Assembly: GCA_024710355.1 (NCBI GenBank)
Contig: JANJUX010000043.1
Span: 1 to 64,000 of the forward strand
Direction: 5' to 3'
DNA: 64,000 nt
Source: Candidatus Rifleibacteriota bacterium
GTDB taxonomy: Bacteria > Muiribacteriota > Ozemobacteria > Ozemobacterales > Ozemobacteraceae
Both the position numbers and the translations under genes were made by a program. This document shows positions 28,188 through 37,170 of the stretch, one piece after another. The notes under the pieces were generated by a model. It was not told the DNA's origin. It made no database searches and saw only the letters and a program-made list of their open reading frames with translations. Every line of letters starts with the position of its first letter. The stretch's first letter is position 1.

Positions 28188-30800
28188 GTGAGCCGGGCAG
28201 TTGGCTTATTGCCCGTTCTTTTTTTGCTCCGGCTTTTACAGGTCTTTCTCAATTTTCCAGCCGAATTCGGCGGGCTGTTCCGGCCAGAACCGTTTTCAAA
28301 TGCTTATGCGCAGCCCCTGATTCTGTTTGCTGCCGCAATAATTCTGTTCAATGCCGTCGCAGTGTTGAAAAGGGTCACCCGGCCCGTGCAAAAATGTTTT
28401 ACCGGCTTTCTGGCATTCAATTACCTGCTCATCGCCCTTTTTCACAACAAGGTTGGCCAACGCAGCTTTCTCTGCGAAATCATCGACGATAATCTGCAAA
28501 GTGACGAACTTTTCGGATTATATGCAATGGATTTCCTTTTTCAGGCACCATATTACTGCTGGGGCCTGCTCTGGATAGCCTTTTGCGCCGGTATTCTCAA
28601 CCATAAAAATCGCCTGTATCTACTTCCGGCCTGTATTGTTCCGGCACTTTTGCCAATCAGGCTGAGCAACGATGTGTTCCCGGCTATTGCGGCCCTGACA
28701 ATGGCAACTGCCACCACGGTCGGAATTTTTATCGGCAGCAGGCGCTCTGCGGCCGGCATCATGTATTTCTGGTGTGGCGGACTGATGCTGGTTTTCGCCT
28801 GGATGAACAGCAATGCCGCCATTTATCGTAATTCGTGGTTTTCGGCCCTGATTCTGGCGCTGATTGTCTGGGTTCCCGGCATCCTGTTCAACGAAGTCGC
28901 CAGACAAAAAAACGCCGAAGATACCAGGGGCTTGAGCTGGCTGATACCAGCGGTTTGTGGCATGACCTGGCTGGTAACCCTGACCAACGTCCCTCTAGGG
29001 CACAACCTTTTCAATCTCTGGTTCAGTATCTTTTCTTTGCAGTTTGCAGCCTGGTCGGCTGTCGCCATTTCAATAACCGCAACAGCAGCGTTTCTTGCAA
29101 ACCGTATTCTGAATATATCAGCCAGAAAAGTTTATTTGATGCTGGCGACGCTGATTTCGGGCTTTTATCTTCTCGATTGTCTGGTGATGTATAAAACCGG
29201 TCTGCGGCCTGATCTTGACACGGCTTTATGGGTTGCCGGCCTCGACAATATAACAAGCCTGACCAGCACCATCACTTCACTCAACCCGGCCAGGGAAATA
29301 TTGTTGCCCGTCATCCTGTTTACCGGCGTTTTTTTGTCTGCGAAGCGGTTTTCGTGCCTGCGCTTCGCCTCAGACAACTTTAAAGCACTGCTGACAGTTG
29401 CCCTTTCGGCTGCCCTTTTTTATCAAATTTTTACCGGCATGCCGGGCGGCCTGTTCAAGGACCCGCTGCTCAACCTTCTTTCGTCAGTGCAGGCCGGTGT
29501 TTTAACGCGAAGCCGAAACACAAGTTCCAAAGAGCTTTCAGACGGTTTTGCCGGGATCGGAGTCAATATAACCGCCTTTGCTGGAACCAGTGCCTTAAGA
29601 CAATCCGGTAAAAAAAACCTGATTCTGGTGATGCTCGAATCAACGAGCAATCAATATGTATCTTTATTCGGGCATTCTGAAAAAACCTGGCCACGGCTCG
29701 AAAAATACCGCGACCGCATGGAAATCTTTCCATTTTTCTTTTCATGTTTTCCTGATTCTTCCAATGCCGACTTCAGCGTCATGGCCGGGCTTTATCCCCC
29801 TGATTACCAGCTGCTAAGGCAAAACCAGGCAATACCAGTAAAACTTCTTGCCGACCACCTGCACGCTGCCGGCTATGACTGCAGTCTGTTCTTTTCGGGC
29901 TTTCTCGGCGACACCGGCCTTTCGGCTTTTTACCGAACCCGCGGCTTCGACCGCATATACGATGCCGGTAACATGCCCGAAGCCGGAAGGAACGAGAGCT
30001 GGCTCTGGGGCGTCAGAGAAGAACATGTGACCAGTCAGATCAAAAAACTGCTTGGGCAGCTTGCCGCAAAACCAGACAAGCCTTTTTTCATCTATTACCG
30101 CATGCTTTTTCCGCACGCCCCTTTCCAGAGTATATCTGGAGACCCGCCCGTATTCGATGAAGAGGGGCACCAGCACGGAAATCTGGTCGGCAGATTCAAG
30201 AACTGCCTGCTTTATCAGGATGCCCAGATCGCCGGCCTTCTTGAACACCTTGACTCAGCCGGAATTGCAAGCTCAACCGTCGTCATGCTGGTCGCCGATC
30301 ATGGTACCATGCTTGGCGAAACCGGTCGACTCGGCCACGGCTGGAACCTGGACCCGCTGCTGACAAATGTTCCGATGGTCATTATCAGACCGCAGGCGGA
30401 GGGAATGAAGGTGAACCTCAACCCGGGAATGCAGGCAGACATTCTCCCTACCGCTCTTGGCCTGACCATGAACAGCGCATACAAACTGGTCCCCTGCCAG
30501 GGCAGAGACCTGCTCAGCCAGCAGGAACCTACGCCAGATGGGCAGTCGCGGCGCATTTTCCTGACGTCGATGACTCAAACGGCAATTGTCGAAGACAACC
30601 GCTATTACTGGTTTTCAGAAGACAGGAACAGAACACCGCTCGCCTTCAGTTTAAATTATGAGAATGCTCGAACCGTTTTCAGACCTCTGCCGGCAGCCGA
30701 TCCAGCCGGTCACAGTCGGCTGCGCGCGCTGTGTGACACCTTCGTTGACCTGCAGAGGCAGCTGCTGCAGAATCTGCACATTTTGAAAGATTTTAATTGA
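28188..30800 (+). CDS. Membrane-anchored sulfatase/LtaS-like phosphotransferase, copy 1
   Basis: About 870 residues with a GTG start; a stop at 28161 in frame limits upstream extension. The N-terminal half (to about 440) is very hydrophobic with many membrane segments. The C-terminal half is an alkaline-phosphatase-superfamily (sulfatase/LtaS/OpgB) domain. It includes a first metal-site segment L-V-M-L-E-S-T-S-N near 480, a likely nucleophile region S-S-N-A-D-F-S-V-M-A-G-L-Y-P near 523-536, and a second metal site A-D-H-G-T-M-L-G near 702. Known for the family: transfer of phosphoglycerol or phosphoethanolamine onto lipid or glycan acceptors on the outer face of the cytoplasmic membrane. The substrate is unknown. 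An adjacent paralogue shares the whole architecture. Confidence 0.82.
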   Translation: MSRAVGLLPVLFLLRLLQVFLNFPAEFGGLFRPEPFSNAYAQPLILFAAAIILFNAVAVLKRVTRPVQKCFTGFLAFNYLLIALFHNKVGQRSFLCEIIDDNLQSDELFGLYAMDFLFQAPYYCWGLLWIAFCAGILNHKNRLYLLPACIVPALLPIRLSNDVFPAIAALTMATATTVGIFIGSRRSAAGIMYFWCGGLMLVFAWMNSNAAIYRNSWFSALILALIVWVPGILFNEVARQKNAEDTRGLSWLIPAVCGMTWLVTLTNVPLGHNLFNLWFSIFSLQFAAWSAVAISITATAAFLANRILNISARKVYLMLATLISGFYLLDCLVMYKTGLRPDLDTALWVAGLDNITSLTSTITSLNPAREILLPVILFTGVFLSAKRFSCLRFASDNFKALLTVALSAALFYQIFTGMPGGLFKDPLLNLLSSVQAGVLTRSRNTSSKELSDGFAGIGVNITAFAGTSALRQSGKKNLILVMLESTSNQYVSLFGHSEKTWPRLEKYRDRMEIFPFFFSCFPDSSNADFSVMAGLYPPDYQLLRQNQAIPVKLLADHLHAAGYDCSLFFSGFLGDTGLSAFYRTRGFDRIYDAGNMPEAGRNESWLWGVREEHVTSQIKKLLGQLAAKPDKPFFIYYRMLFPHAPFQSISGDPPVFDEEGHQHGNLVGRFKNCLLYQDAQIAGLLEHLDSAGIASSTVVMLVADHGTMLGETGRLGHGWNLDPLLTNVPMVIIRPQAEGMKVNLNPGMQADILPTALGLTMNSAYKLVPCQGRDLLSQQEPTPDGQSRRIFLTSMTQTAIVEDNRYYWFSEDRNRTPLAFSLNYENARTVFRPLPAADPAGHSRLRALCDTFVDLQRQLLQNLHILKDFN

Positions 30801-30845
30801 GCGCGTCCGGTTGCCTGGAGCCTCAAGATAAGGTAGATTGCGATA

Positions 30846-33530
30846 ATGCCTGACTTTATCAAGAACATACCGAAAGCAATCAAAGAGATTCAGCCCATGG
30901 CCGCGGCCGCTCTTGTCGGTTTGTTCTGCGTCAGGCTTCTGACTCTGGTTCTTAACCTTGACACCCAGCTGGGCGAGTTGTGGCGACCGCGTCTGGAAGA
31001 GCCTGCGTGGGGCGGCTGGCTGATTGCCGCAATTATTGCCGCCGCGTTTTATTTTATGCAGAGCGGTTTCGCGCAGATTTCAGAGGGGCTGCAGAAGAGC
31101 TTTCTGATTTACCAGGTATCGGCCTATCTGACACTGGCGCTTTTCAACAACCGCGTCGATCACCGCACTTATCTCTACCAGCTGTTTGACGGCAGGCTCG
31201 ACAATGATGGACTGACCAGTCTGCTGACCATGGATTTTCTTTTCCAGGCGCCTGGAATATTCTGGGGGCTGTGTTTTTTTGTCATATCGTTGCTGGCAGC
31301 ACGAAAAATGCAGAAAATGGCCTTTCTGCCATGGTTCTGGTGCCTGCCCTTTCTCTTTTTTGATTATTTTCAGAACAACCTGATTGTGGTTTTTTTCGCC
31401 GCGACCACACTGGCCGGCCTGGTTGCAGGGCGCCGTAAATGCCAACAGTCGGCGGGCAGGGTTTTTCTTCTGCAGGGTGCAATTCTTGGGGTGATGATCA
31501 TCTGGCTCAGCGACAACCAGATTATCTATCGGGCATCATGGCTGTCAGCAGTGGTTCTTTTCCCGGTCTGCTGGCTGCCAGGTCTCTGGTTCATACACAG
31601 CTGCGACCGGTCCGGGCATACTGCCGCCAGTCGCATGGCCTGGTTTGTTCCGGTTTTTTCAGGGGGACTTCTCAGTCAGGTGTTGTTCAACGCCCCCCTC
31701 GGAAAAAGCTTTTTCAATTTCTGGTTCATTTTTGCGTCATTCAGTCACGCGGCTGGCACCCTGACATTTCTGATTCTTGCCATCAGCCTCAGTCTGATTG
31801 CCGGGGCAGTGCGAAAGAACCTGCAAAAGCCGGTTTTTCTGGCTTCAATTGCGGTTATTTTCTGTATCTACAGCATCGATGCCATTCTGCTTTATCGCAA
31901 CGGCATGCACTTTTCGGTCGCGGCGCTTTCATGGGTATTGAGCCTTGCCAATCCGACAAGTCTGCTTAAAACTGCAGGTGCCATGCTAGATCTGCGAATC
32001 GTGCTTTTCGCTCTGGCGCTGCCTGCAGTTGTGATGGTGCATCTCCGCATCAGAAGAGGTCGCCACAACGGGCAAGAACGTGGTTTTTCTGCAACCATGG
32101 CTTATCTCATAGTCTGTTCACTGTTTTCATTTATCGGTTATCAGTCAGTCACCGATGTGCCAGCGATTCTGCGCGATCCGGCCGGCAACTTTCTTGCCTC
32201 GGTACCGCTGCCGGATTTTATTGCGCCGCCACGTCCTTCATTTACAGAGTTGCAGCGAACTATGGAAGAGCTCAACGTCTCTCTGCTTACGGCAAAAGCC
32301 CGAACAGAGAATCGCCAACTGTCTGAAAACAGGCGCAATATCATTCTGGTGACTCTTGAATCCACATCAAACGCCTATCTTTCTCTTTTCGGGTATGAAC
32401 ACCGCACATGGCCCGAGCTCGACCGCTTGAAAAACCGTATGGAAATTTTTCCGTTCATTTTTGCCGGGTTTCCTGAATCTTCAAACGCAGATTTTTCGAT
32501 TATGAGCGGCCTGCACCCGCCCGACTATCTGTTTCTGAGGCAAACTCCGGTGTTCAATCACCCGATACTTGTCGACAGGCTCAAAAATGCGGGTTATACG
32601 TGCTCAATGTTTTTTTCAGGTTTTATCGGTGATACGGGGCTTTCTTCGTTTTACAAACCCAGAGAGTTTGCGCGACTTTACGATGCCATGAGCCTGCCCG
32701 GCATAACCTCAGACGAAGGCTGGGTTTGGGGCGTAAAAGAGCATGTAATGATCGACCGTATTGGCGGTCTGCTGCGCCAGAGTGCCAGCCAAAGCGAGCA
32801 ACCATTTTTCATTTATTACCGCATGATTTTTCCGCATTCTCCATTCGATAAGATTTCTGATGAGCCGGCGCATTTTCCGGAAGATGATTATTTCAGGCGC
32901 AGCTGGCTTGGGCGCTATAAAAACCTGCTTCTCTACCAGGACAGGCAGCTGGCTTCTCTGATAAGAATGGTCGACACAAACGGACTGGCGGACAACACAA
33001 TCATCGTGCTCATCGGCGACCATGGTACCATGCTTGGCGAAAACGGCCTGTTTGGGCACGGCTGGAATCTGTCACCCCACCTCATCAATGTACCACTCGT
33101 CATTATCCGCCCCGGCAACCAGCAATTCCGGGTCAACGCAAGCCCAGGTTCGCAGGCTGATATAATGCCGACCATTTTTGATCTGGCCGGGATTGAACCT
33201 GATCCGGAATATTTCATGCAGGGAAGAAGCTTGCTGCAACAGGAGCCGGCTTCAAAAACCATCTATTTGTCGTCTCTCGTTCACCGTGCCCTTGTCGAAG
33301 ACGGCCACTATTTTCTTTTTCCGATCGAGAATTCGGCGAACGCCATGGTTTTCCGGCTTAGCCTCAATGGCAGTAAACCAGCTTTCACGCAGCTTTTTTC
33401 GTGGCAGCCGCAGGATTTAACGGCCAGATACAGGCGATTAAGGCGTTTCCAGCAAAACCAGAAAATTTTTCTGAAACATATTGAAGCGTATCGCAATGAA
33501 ATGTTGCAGGGCTCTGCCAATAGCCATTAA
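30846..33530 (+). CDS. Membrane-anchored sulfatase/LtaS-like phosphotransferase, copy 2
   Basis: 894 residues, 45 bases after copy 1. The same order of features: a hydrophobic multi-pass N-terminal half with matching T-M-D-F-L-F-Q-A-P and N-x-x-I-Y-R-x-S-W segments, then a catalytic domain with L-V-T-L-E-S-T-S-N near 500, S-S-N-A-D-F-S-I-M-S-G-L-H-P near 543-556 and G-D-H-G-T-M-L-G near 723. The second metal site reads G-D-H rather than the A-D-H of copy 1. The two are clearly a tandem duplication that has diverged, more in the membrane half than in the catalytic half. Likely role: envelope modification by transfer of a phospho-group. Substrate unknown. Confidence 0.82.
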   Translation: MPDFIKNIPKAIKEIQPMAAAALVGLFCVRLLTLVLNLDTQLGELWRPRLEEPAWGGWLIAAIIAAAFYFMQSGFAQISEGLQKSFLIYQVSAYLTLALFNNRVDHRTYLYQLFDGRLDNDGLTSLLTMDFLFQAPGIFWGLCFFVISLLAARKMQKMAFLPWFWCLPFLFFDYFQNNLIVVFFAATTLAGLVAGRRKCQQSAGRVFLLQGAILGVMIIWLSDNQIIYRASWLSAVVLFPVCWLPGLWFIHSCDRSGHTAASRMAWFVPVFSGGLLSQVLFNAPLGKSFFNFWFIFASFSHAAGTLTFLILAISLSLIAGAVRKNLQKPVFLASIAVIFCIYSIDAILLYRNGMHFSVAALSWVLSLANPTSLLKTAGAMLDLRIVLFALALPAVVMVHLRIRRGRHNGQERGFSATMAYLIVCSLFSFIGYQSVTDVPAILRDPAGNFLASVPLPDFIAPPRPSFTELQRTMEELNVSLLTAKARTENRQLSENRRNIILVTLESTSNAYLSLFGYEHRTWPELDRLKNRMEIFPFIFAGFPESSNADFSIMSGLHPPDYLFLRQTPVFNHPILVDRLKNAGYTCSMFFSGFIGDTGLSSFYKPREFARLYDAMSLPGITSDEGWVWGVKEHVMIDRIGGLLRQSASQSEQPFFIYYRMIFPHSPFDKISDEPAHFPEDDYFRRSWLGRYKNLLLYQDRQLASLIRMVDTNGLADNTIIVLIGDHGTMLGENGLFGHGWNLSPHLINVPLVIIRPGNQQFRVNASPGSQADIMPTIFDLAGIEPDPEYFMQGRSLLQQEPASKTIYLSSLVHRALVEDGHYFLFPIENSANAMVFRLSLNGSKPAFTQLFSWQPQDLTARYRRLRRFQQNQKIFLKHIEAYRNEMLQGSANSH

Positions 33531-33646
33531 TGCCGGCTGGTTCTTATGTTATGGTAAAAACATACAAGTTGTAATAAAATGCGTGATGTCTTTTATGGCT
33601 CTTTTCAGTTTTCTCAAATTATAGAACACACGGAAATTTAATCACC

Positions 33647-35854
33647 ATGAACGATTCCAATAATGCCCCCTGCTCTTCAGGAAACTGGTTGTTTTTAACA
33701 TTGTTTTTGTCAGGCTTTGCAGCGTTGATCAACCAGGTGGTCTGGCAGAGGTCGATAAAGATTTTCCTTGGCGGCGCTGACGCTATCTGCTCAATGCTCG
33801 TGGTGCTGGCATTCATGCTCGGCCTCGGAATCGGCTCTCTAATCATGGGTAAAAAAGCGGGCACTCTGCAAAACCCGATTCGCAATCTTGCCCAGCTTGA
33901 AGCCGCTTTGTTCATCGTAAACCTTCTCGTTCTGGCGCTCCTGCGTATCGATCTGGGCGACAGCATATTCGCCTTTCAGCGCGCTGCCATCTCAATCGGT
34001 GTGCCAATCAAGCTTCTATATGCCATTACCGGCATTGGAGTTCTTATAATTCCCTGCTCACTGATGGGCATGATTATGCCGGTCGCGTCTGAAGTGGCCT
34101 ATCGCCAGCTCCAGTTCAAAAATTCCTGGCTGGTCGATCACATGTTTTTCATAAATACTCTGGGCTCTTTTTGCGGAGCATTGTTTACCGGCTTCAAGCT
34201 TCTTCCTTTTTATGGACAGACAGCGTGCCTGATACTGGCAGCTTCTCTCAACCTGACTTCGTCAATGATACTCGCGAACATGAAAACCAGACAGGGCGAT
34301 CCCCTGCCCAGTGAATCGCAGGTAGAAGTGGCCTCTAAGAACGAGGTTCAGACACACACATCAAAACAATGGTGGTTTTTGCGAGACGAAGAAATCGCGA
34401 CTTTCTTTCTCGGTTTTGTTTCGCTTGGCTACGAGATGTACCTTTTCAGGGTTATTCCGCTGGTCAAGGAACCTTTGCCATATACCTTTTCGATGATTCT
34501 GTCGTTTTATCTCCTGTCGTGGGCTGCAGGCGTTCTAATTGCCGGGCACCTTAAAGACATCGTTCTTTCAGCAATCGCTGTCGGTTCTCTGGCAATCTTT
34601 TTCACGCCCTTTGTCATCATGTATGACAGAATTGTCGCCACTGACATCAGTGCTATTTTTGCCGAGGCTTCGTATTATATTCCGTGCGTTATTTTCGGGA
34701 TACTGTTCGGGCAGCTTTTGAACCGTTTTATCAGCAACTGGGGTGCCGACGTTGGCAAATTCATGGGCCTGAACACCCTTGGCAGCTGTCTTGGCATTGT
34801 GGTTACCACGATGATTGGCGGTGGCATCTACCATGCGTTCAATGCCTGGATTCTGGCGTTGATCATGCAGAGTGTCGGAATCTGGCTGTTTTTGAGAAGT
34901 TCAGAGCACGAGACCACCAGGAAATATTGCGGCATCGGAACATCTGTCGTGGCTTTTTTCGTTCTTTCTCTTTTTGCGGTAGAAGGCTCTGTCATGCCGC
35001 ACGTCAACCTCAAATACATAACTTATTCAGACCCGGTTGGTGTAACAGAAATTACCAGCGGCGGCAACATGATCTGGGACGGCCTATGGCATTCGGAATT
35101 ATCTGACGGCCGCAGCCACATCGGCTCCAATAACTGGATGCACGCGGTCATACCCATTCTCTGCATGCCCGACACATTCATCGAAGACGCCCTGGTGATA
35201 GGCCTCGGAACGGGCATTACCGCCGGCACTCTTGTCAAATCCTCTCAAATAGGAAAAGTTCGCAGCTACGAAATCAACAAATCATTAGACCATATTCTTC
35301 AGTCTTTTCCGAAAGAAACTTTAAATATTCTCAAGCATCCCAAGAGCGAGATTATCTGGCAGGACGCCAGAAGCGGTCTGGCGCTCGATGAAAAAAAGTT
35401 TCAGCTGATCACTCAGCAGCCCCTTTACCTCAAACAGGCTGGCAGCAGCAACCTGCTTTCAGAAGAGTATCTCCGATCTGTGTCAAAAAGACTTGCCGAC
35501 AATGGCGTTTTTCTCGTTTATGCCAATTCGCAGAACAATTCAGCCCAGAAGATGGTTGTAAGAAAAACTCTCGAGAGCGTTTTTCCCTTCTGCATGAGTT
35601 TCATGGATGGTTACATGTATGTGGTTTCCCGCTCGCCAGTTGTTTTTACGCGTGAATCGCTTACCAAAAAGCTTGCCATTACAACCGACGCGCTAATCAA
35701 TGAGATCAAGGCCGCTCACTCACTGGAAACTCTTCTCAAGCTCCAGGATCCCCCGAACGATGCCTGGAAAAAATGCCCCGTTACCATAACAGATGATTAC
35801 CCGGTTCTCGAATACCCCAATGAACTTTTGGAGTTAAGCAAGCACTGGCGATAA
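33647..35854 (+). CDS. Multi-pass membrane protein with spermidine-synthase-like domain
   Basis: 735 residues. The first 430 or so form about a dozen membrane segments, beginning with S-G-F-A-A-L-I-N-Q-V-V-W-Q-R, the signature start of fused transporter-like/spermidine synthase proteins. The C-terminal part has a SAM-type Rossmann fold: V-I-G-L-G-T-G-I-T-A-G near 525 and Q-L-I-T-Q-Q-P-L-Y-L-K-Q-A-G near 585, where canonical polyamine synthases have an aspartate-containing D-V-I-x-x-D motif. Known for the family: widespread, mostly uncharacterised, and not proven polyamine synthases. The start codon region has only a weak ribosome-binding site. Confidence 0.8.
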   Translation: MNDSNNAPCSSGNWLFLTLFLSGFAALINQVVWQRSIKIFLGGADAICSMLVVLAFMLGLGIGSLIMGKKAGTLQNPIRNLAQLEAALFIVNLLVLALLRIDLGDSIFAFQRAAISIGVPIKLLYAITGIGVLIIPCSLMGMIMPVASEVAYRQLQFKNSWLVDHMFFINTLGSFCGALFTGFKLLPFYGQTACLILAASLNLTSSMILANMKTRQGDPLPSESQVEVASKNEVQTHTSKQWWFLRDEEIATFFLGFVSLGYEMYLFRVIPLVKEPLPYTFSMILSFYLLSWAAGVLIAGHLKDIVLSAIAVGSLAIFFTPFVIMYDRIVATDISAIFAEASYYIPCVIFGILFGQLLNRFISNWGADVGKFMGLNTLGSCLGIVVTTMIGGGIYHAFNAWILALIMQSVGIWLFLRSSEHETTRKYCGIGTSVVAFFVLSLFAVEGSVMPHVNLKYITYSDPVGVTEITSGGNMIWDGLWHSELSDGRSHIGSNNWMHAVIPILCMPDTFIEDALVIGLGTGITAGTLVKSSQIGKVRSYEINKSLDHILQSFPKETLNILKHPKSEIIWQDARSGLALDEKKFQLITQQPLYLKQAGSSNLLSEEYLRSVSKRLADNGVFLVYANSQNNSAQKMVVRKTLESVFPFCMSFMDGYMYVVSRSPVVFTRESLTKKLAITTDALINEIKAAHSLETLLKLQDPPNDAWKKCPVTITDDYPVLEYPNELLELSKHWR

Positions 35855-35892
35855 ATAATGTACAGACCCTCAAATAACCCTACCTTTTTGCC

Positions 35893-35921
35893 TTGACGAA
35901 TCCGATATTCTAAGTTAAGCT
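35893..35921 (+). promoter_or_regulatory. Possible promoter of the pilin gene
   Basis: TTGACG, 17-base spacer, TAAGCT, ending about 50 bases before the pilin start. The -35 box is good and the -10 box is poor. A sigma54-type GG/GC pair was not seen. Confidence 0.3.
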
Positions 35922-35970
35922 TAGGTTGACCGAAGTTCTAATTTTATTTTTTTTATGGAAGGAGTCTTTT

Positions 35971-36339
35971 ATGAATAGAAAAGGCTTTACGTTGATTGAA
36001 CTTATGATCGTTATCGCAATTATTGGTATTCTGGCCGCTATCGCAATTCCGAACTTCCGCAAAGCTCGCGAACAGGCTCGTGAAAAGGCATGCTACGCCA
36101 ACATGAGAGTTATTCTCGGCGCCATTGAAATGTACAACATGGACAAGACCAGCATGCTCAAATCCATGGCTGACGCAGGCGACCCCACCACTTCAGCTTC
36201 TGCACTCGTCAGTGGTAAGTATCTGAAATCTCCGGTCAACAAACCGGAAATGAGCTGCGGTTACGGCGGAACTGAACTTGATGGCACCGGCCTCATCTTC
36301 TGCGATGTACACGGCACCATCGAAGGCGCTGGCAACTGA
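35971..36339 (+). CDS. Type IV pilin-like protein (prepilin N-terminal motif)
   Basis: 122 residues from the ATG at 35971, chosen because GGAAGGAG ends 6 bases upstream and the leader is then M-N-R-K-G. A type III signal follows: Gly before the cleavage site, then F-T-L-I-E with Glu at +5 and a hydrophobic helix. The helix is followed by an alpha-1 continuation (A-R-E-Q-A-R-E-K-A-C) and a short C-terminal domain with three cysteines in total. It is short for a major pilin (usually 140-170 residues), so it may be a small major pilin or a pseudopilin. A strong terminator follows directly, so it is probably monocistronic and highly expressed. Confidence 0.9.
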   Translation: MNRKGFTLIELMIVIAIIGILAAIAIPNFRKAREQAREKACYANMRVILGAIEMYNMDKTSMLKSMADAGDPTTSASALVSGKYLKSPVNKPEMSCGYGGTELDGTGLIFCDVHGTIEGAGN

Positions 36340-36360
36340 TCTTGAACTAAACGGTTCTAA

Positions 36361-36392
36361 AAAAGAGCGACGCAAGTCGCTCTTTTTTTTTG
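36361..36392 (+). terminator. Rho-independent terminator after the pilin gene
   Basis: AGAGCGAC, loop GCAA, GTCGCTCT, then nine T residues; the A-rich 5' side extends the stem. A classic strong terminator. Confidence 0.92.
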
Positions 36393-36444
36393 CCTGTGAA
36401 TGTTATAGACTGCCATATCTGATAACAAACACAAAGGAACCCCG

Positions 36445-37170
36445 ATGCCATACGACGAATCACTGCATCTGCTGTACACGCTATTTTTCACCCTTTTTGG
36501 CAGTCTGCTCGGCAGTTTCAGCAACGTCGTCATTCTCCGCATGGCAACAGGCAAATCGGTAATTTTTCCGCCCTCGGCCTGCCCGATCTGCAATCATCGG
36601 CTGTTTGCCAGCGACCTGCTGCCAGTTTTCAGCTGGCTTTTTCTGCGCGGCCGCTGCCGCTACTGTCAGGCACCTATTTCGTGCCAGTATCCACTGGTTG
36701 AAGCCTGTATTGCCGCCATAGTCGGTCTGAGCTTTTACAAAGCCGGTCATGGGCTGGCTTTTGTGGTTCTGGCGACCCGCATGGTCATCTGGTTCATTGC
36801 CAGCGTCATTTTTCTGCGCAACGAGGTGCAGCGCCCGGAGCCATTTCTCTGGGCCATCATGTTCTTTGTCCTGCTGAATTTTCCGGTTGGAGGCTGCCCG
36901 TTCATCGACCGCTCGATGCTACTCATACCTCTGGCGGCTGTGATTATCGGGTTTGTCGCGAGCCTGAAAAATCAGGCGGCCGAAATCTTCAAATGGGGCG
37001 GCTTGAGCTTTTTAATGCTGTTCAGCCTGAGAGGGTCATTTGGCCTTTACCCGGCCATTTTGCCAGCGATTCTGGCAAGCATGCACATCAGCGAAAAGCT
37101 TCGCCGACCGGCACGTATTGCCTTTTTCGCCACCCAGCTCATCGCAATCGCCTGCACCCTTCTTTTCTGA
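36445..37170 (+). CDS. Prepilin-peptidase-like membrane protein lacking the catalytic aspartates
   Basis: 241 residues. Residues 15-95 match the A24 N-terminal (methyltransferase-associated) domain of PilD: G-S-L-L-G-S-F-S-N-V-V-I-L-R, a tetracysteine C46/C49 and C71/C74, and Q-Y-P-L-V-E. Several membrane segments follow to the end. In active enzymes, the segment after the fourth helix carries an aspartate (I-D-x-x-x-x-x-x-P-D) and a later G-x-G-D-x-K motif. Here the corresponding places read I-F-L-R-N-E-V-Q-R-P-E-P (about 122-133) and A-A-E-I-F-K (178-183), without either aspartate. It is therefore possibly peptidase-inactive or strongly diverged. It sits 105 bases after the pilin gene and ends flush against the convergent TPR gene. 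Confidence 0.7.
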   Translation: MPYDESLHLLYTLFFTLFGSLLGSFSNVVILRMATGKSVIFPPSACPICNHRLFASDLLPVFSWLFLRGRCRYCQAPISCQYPLVEACIAAIVGLSFYKAGHGLAFVVLATRMVIWFIASVIFLRNEVQRPEPFLWAIMFFVLLNFPVGGCPFIDRSMLLIPLAAVIIGFVASLKNQAAEIFKWGGLSFLMLFSLRGSFGLYPAILPAILASMHISEKLRRPARIAFFATQLIAIACTLLF

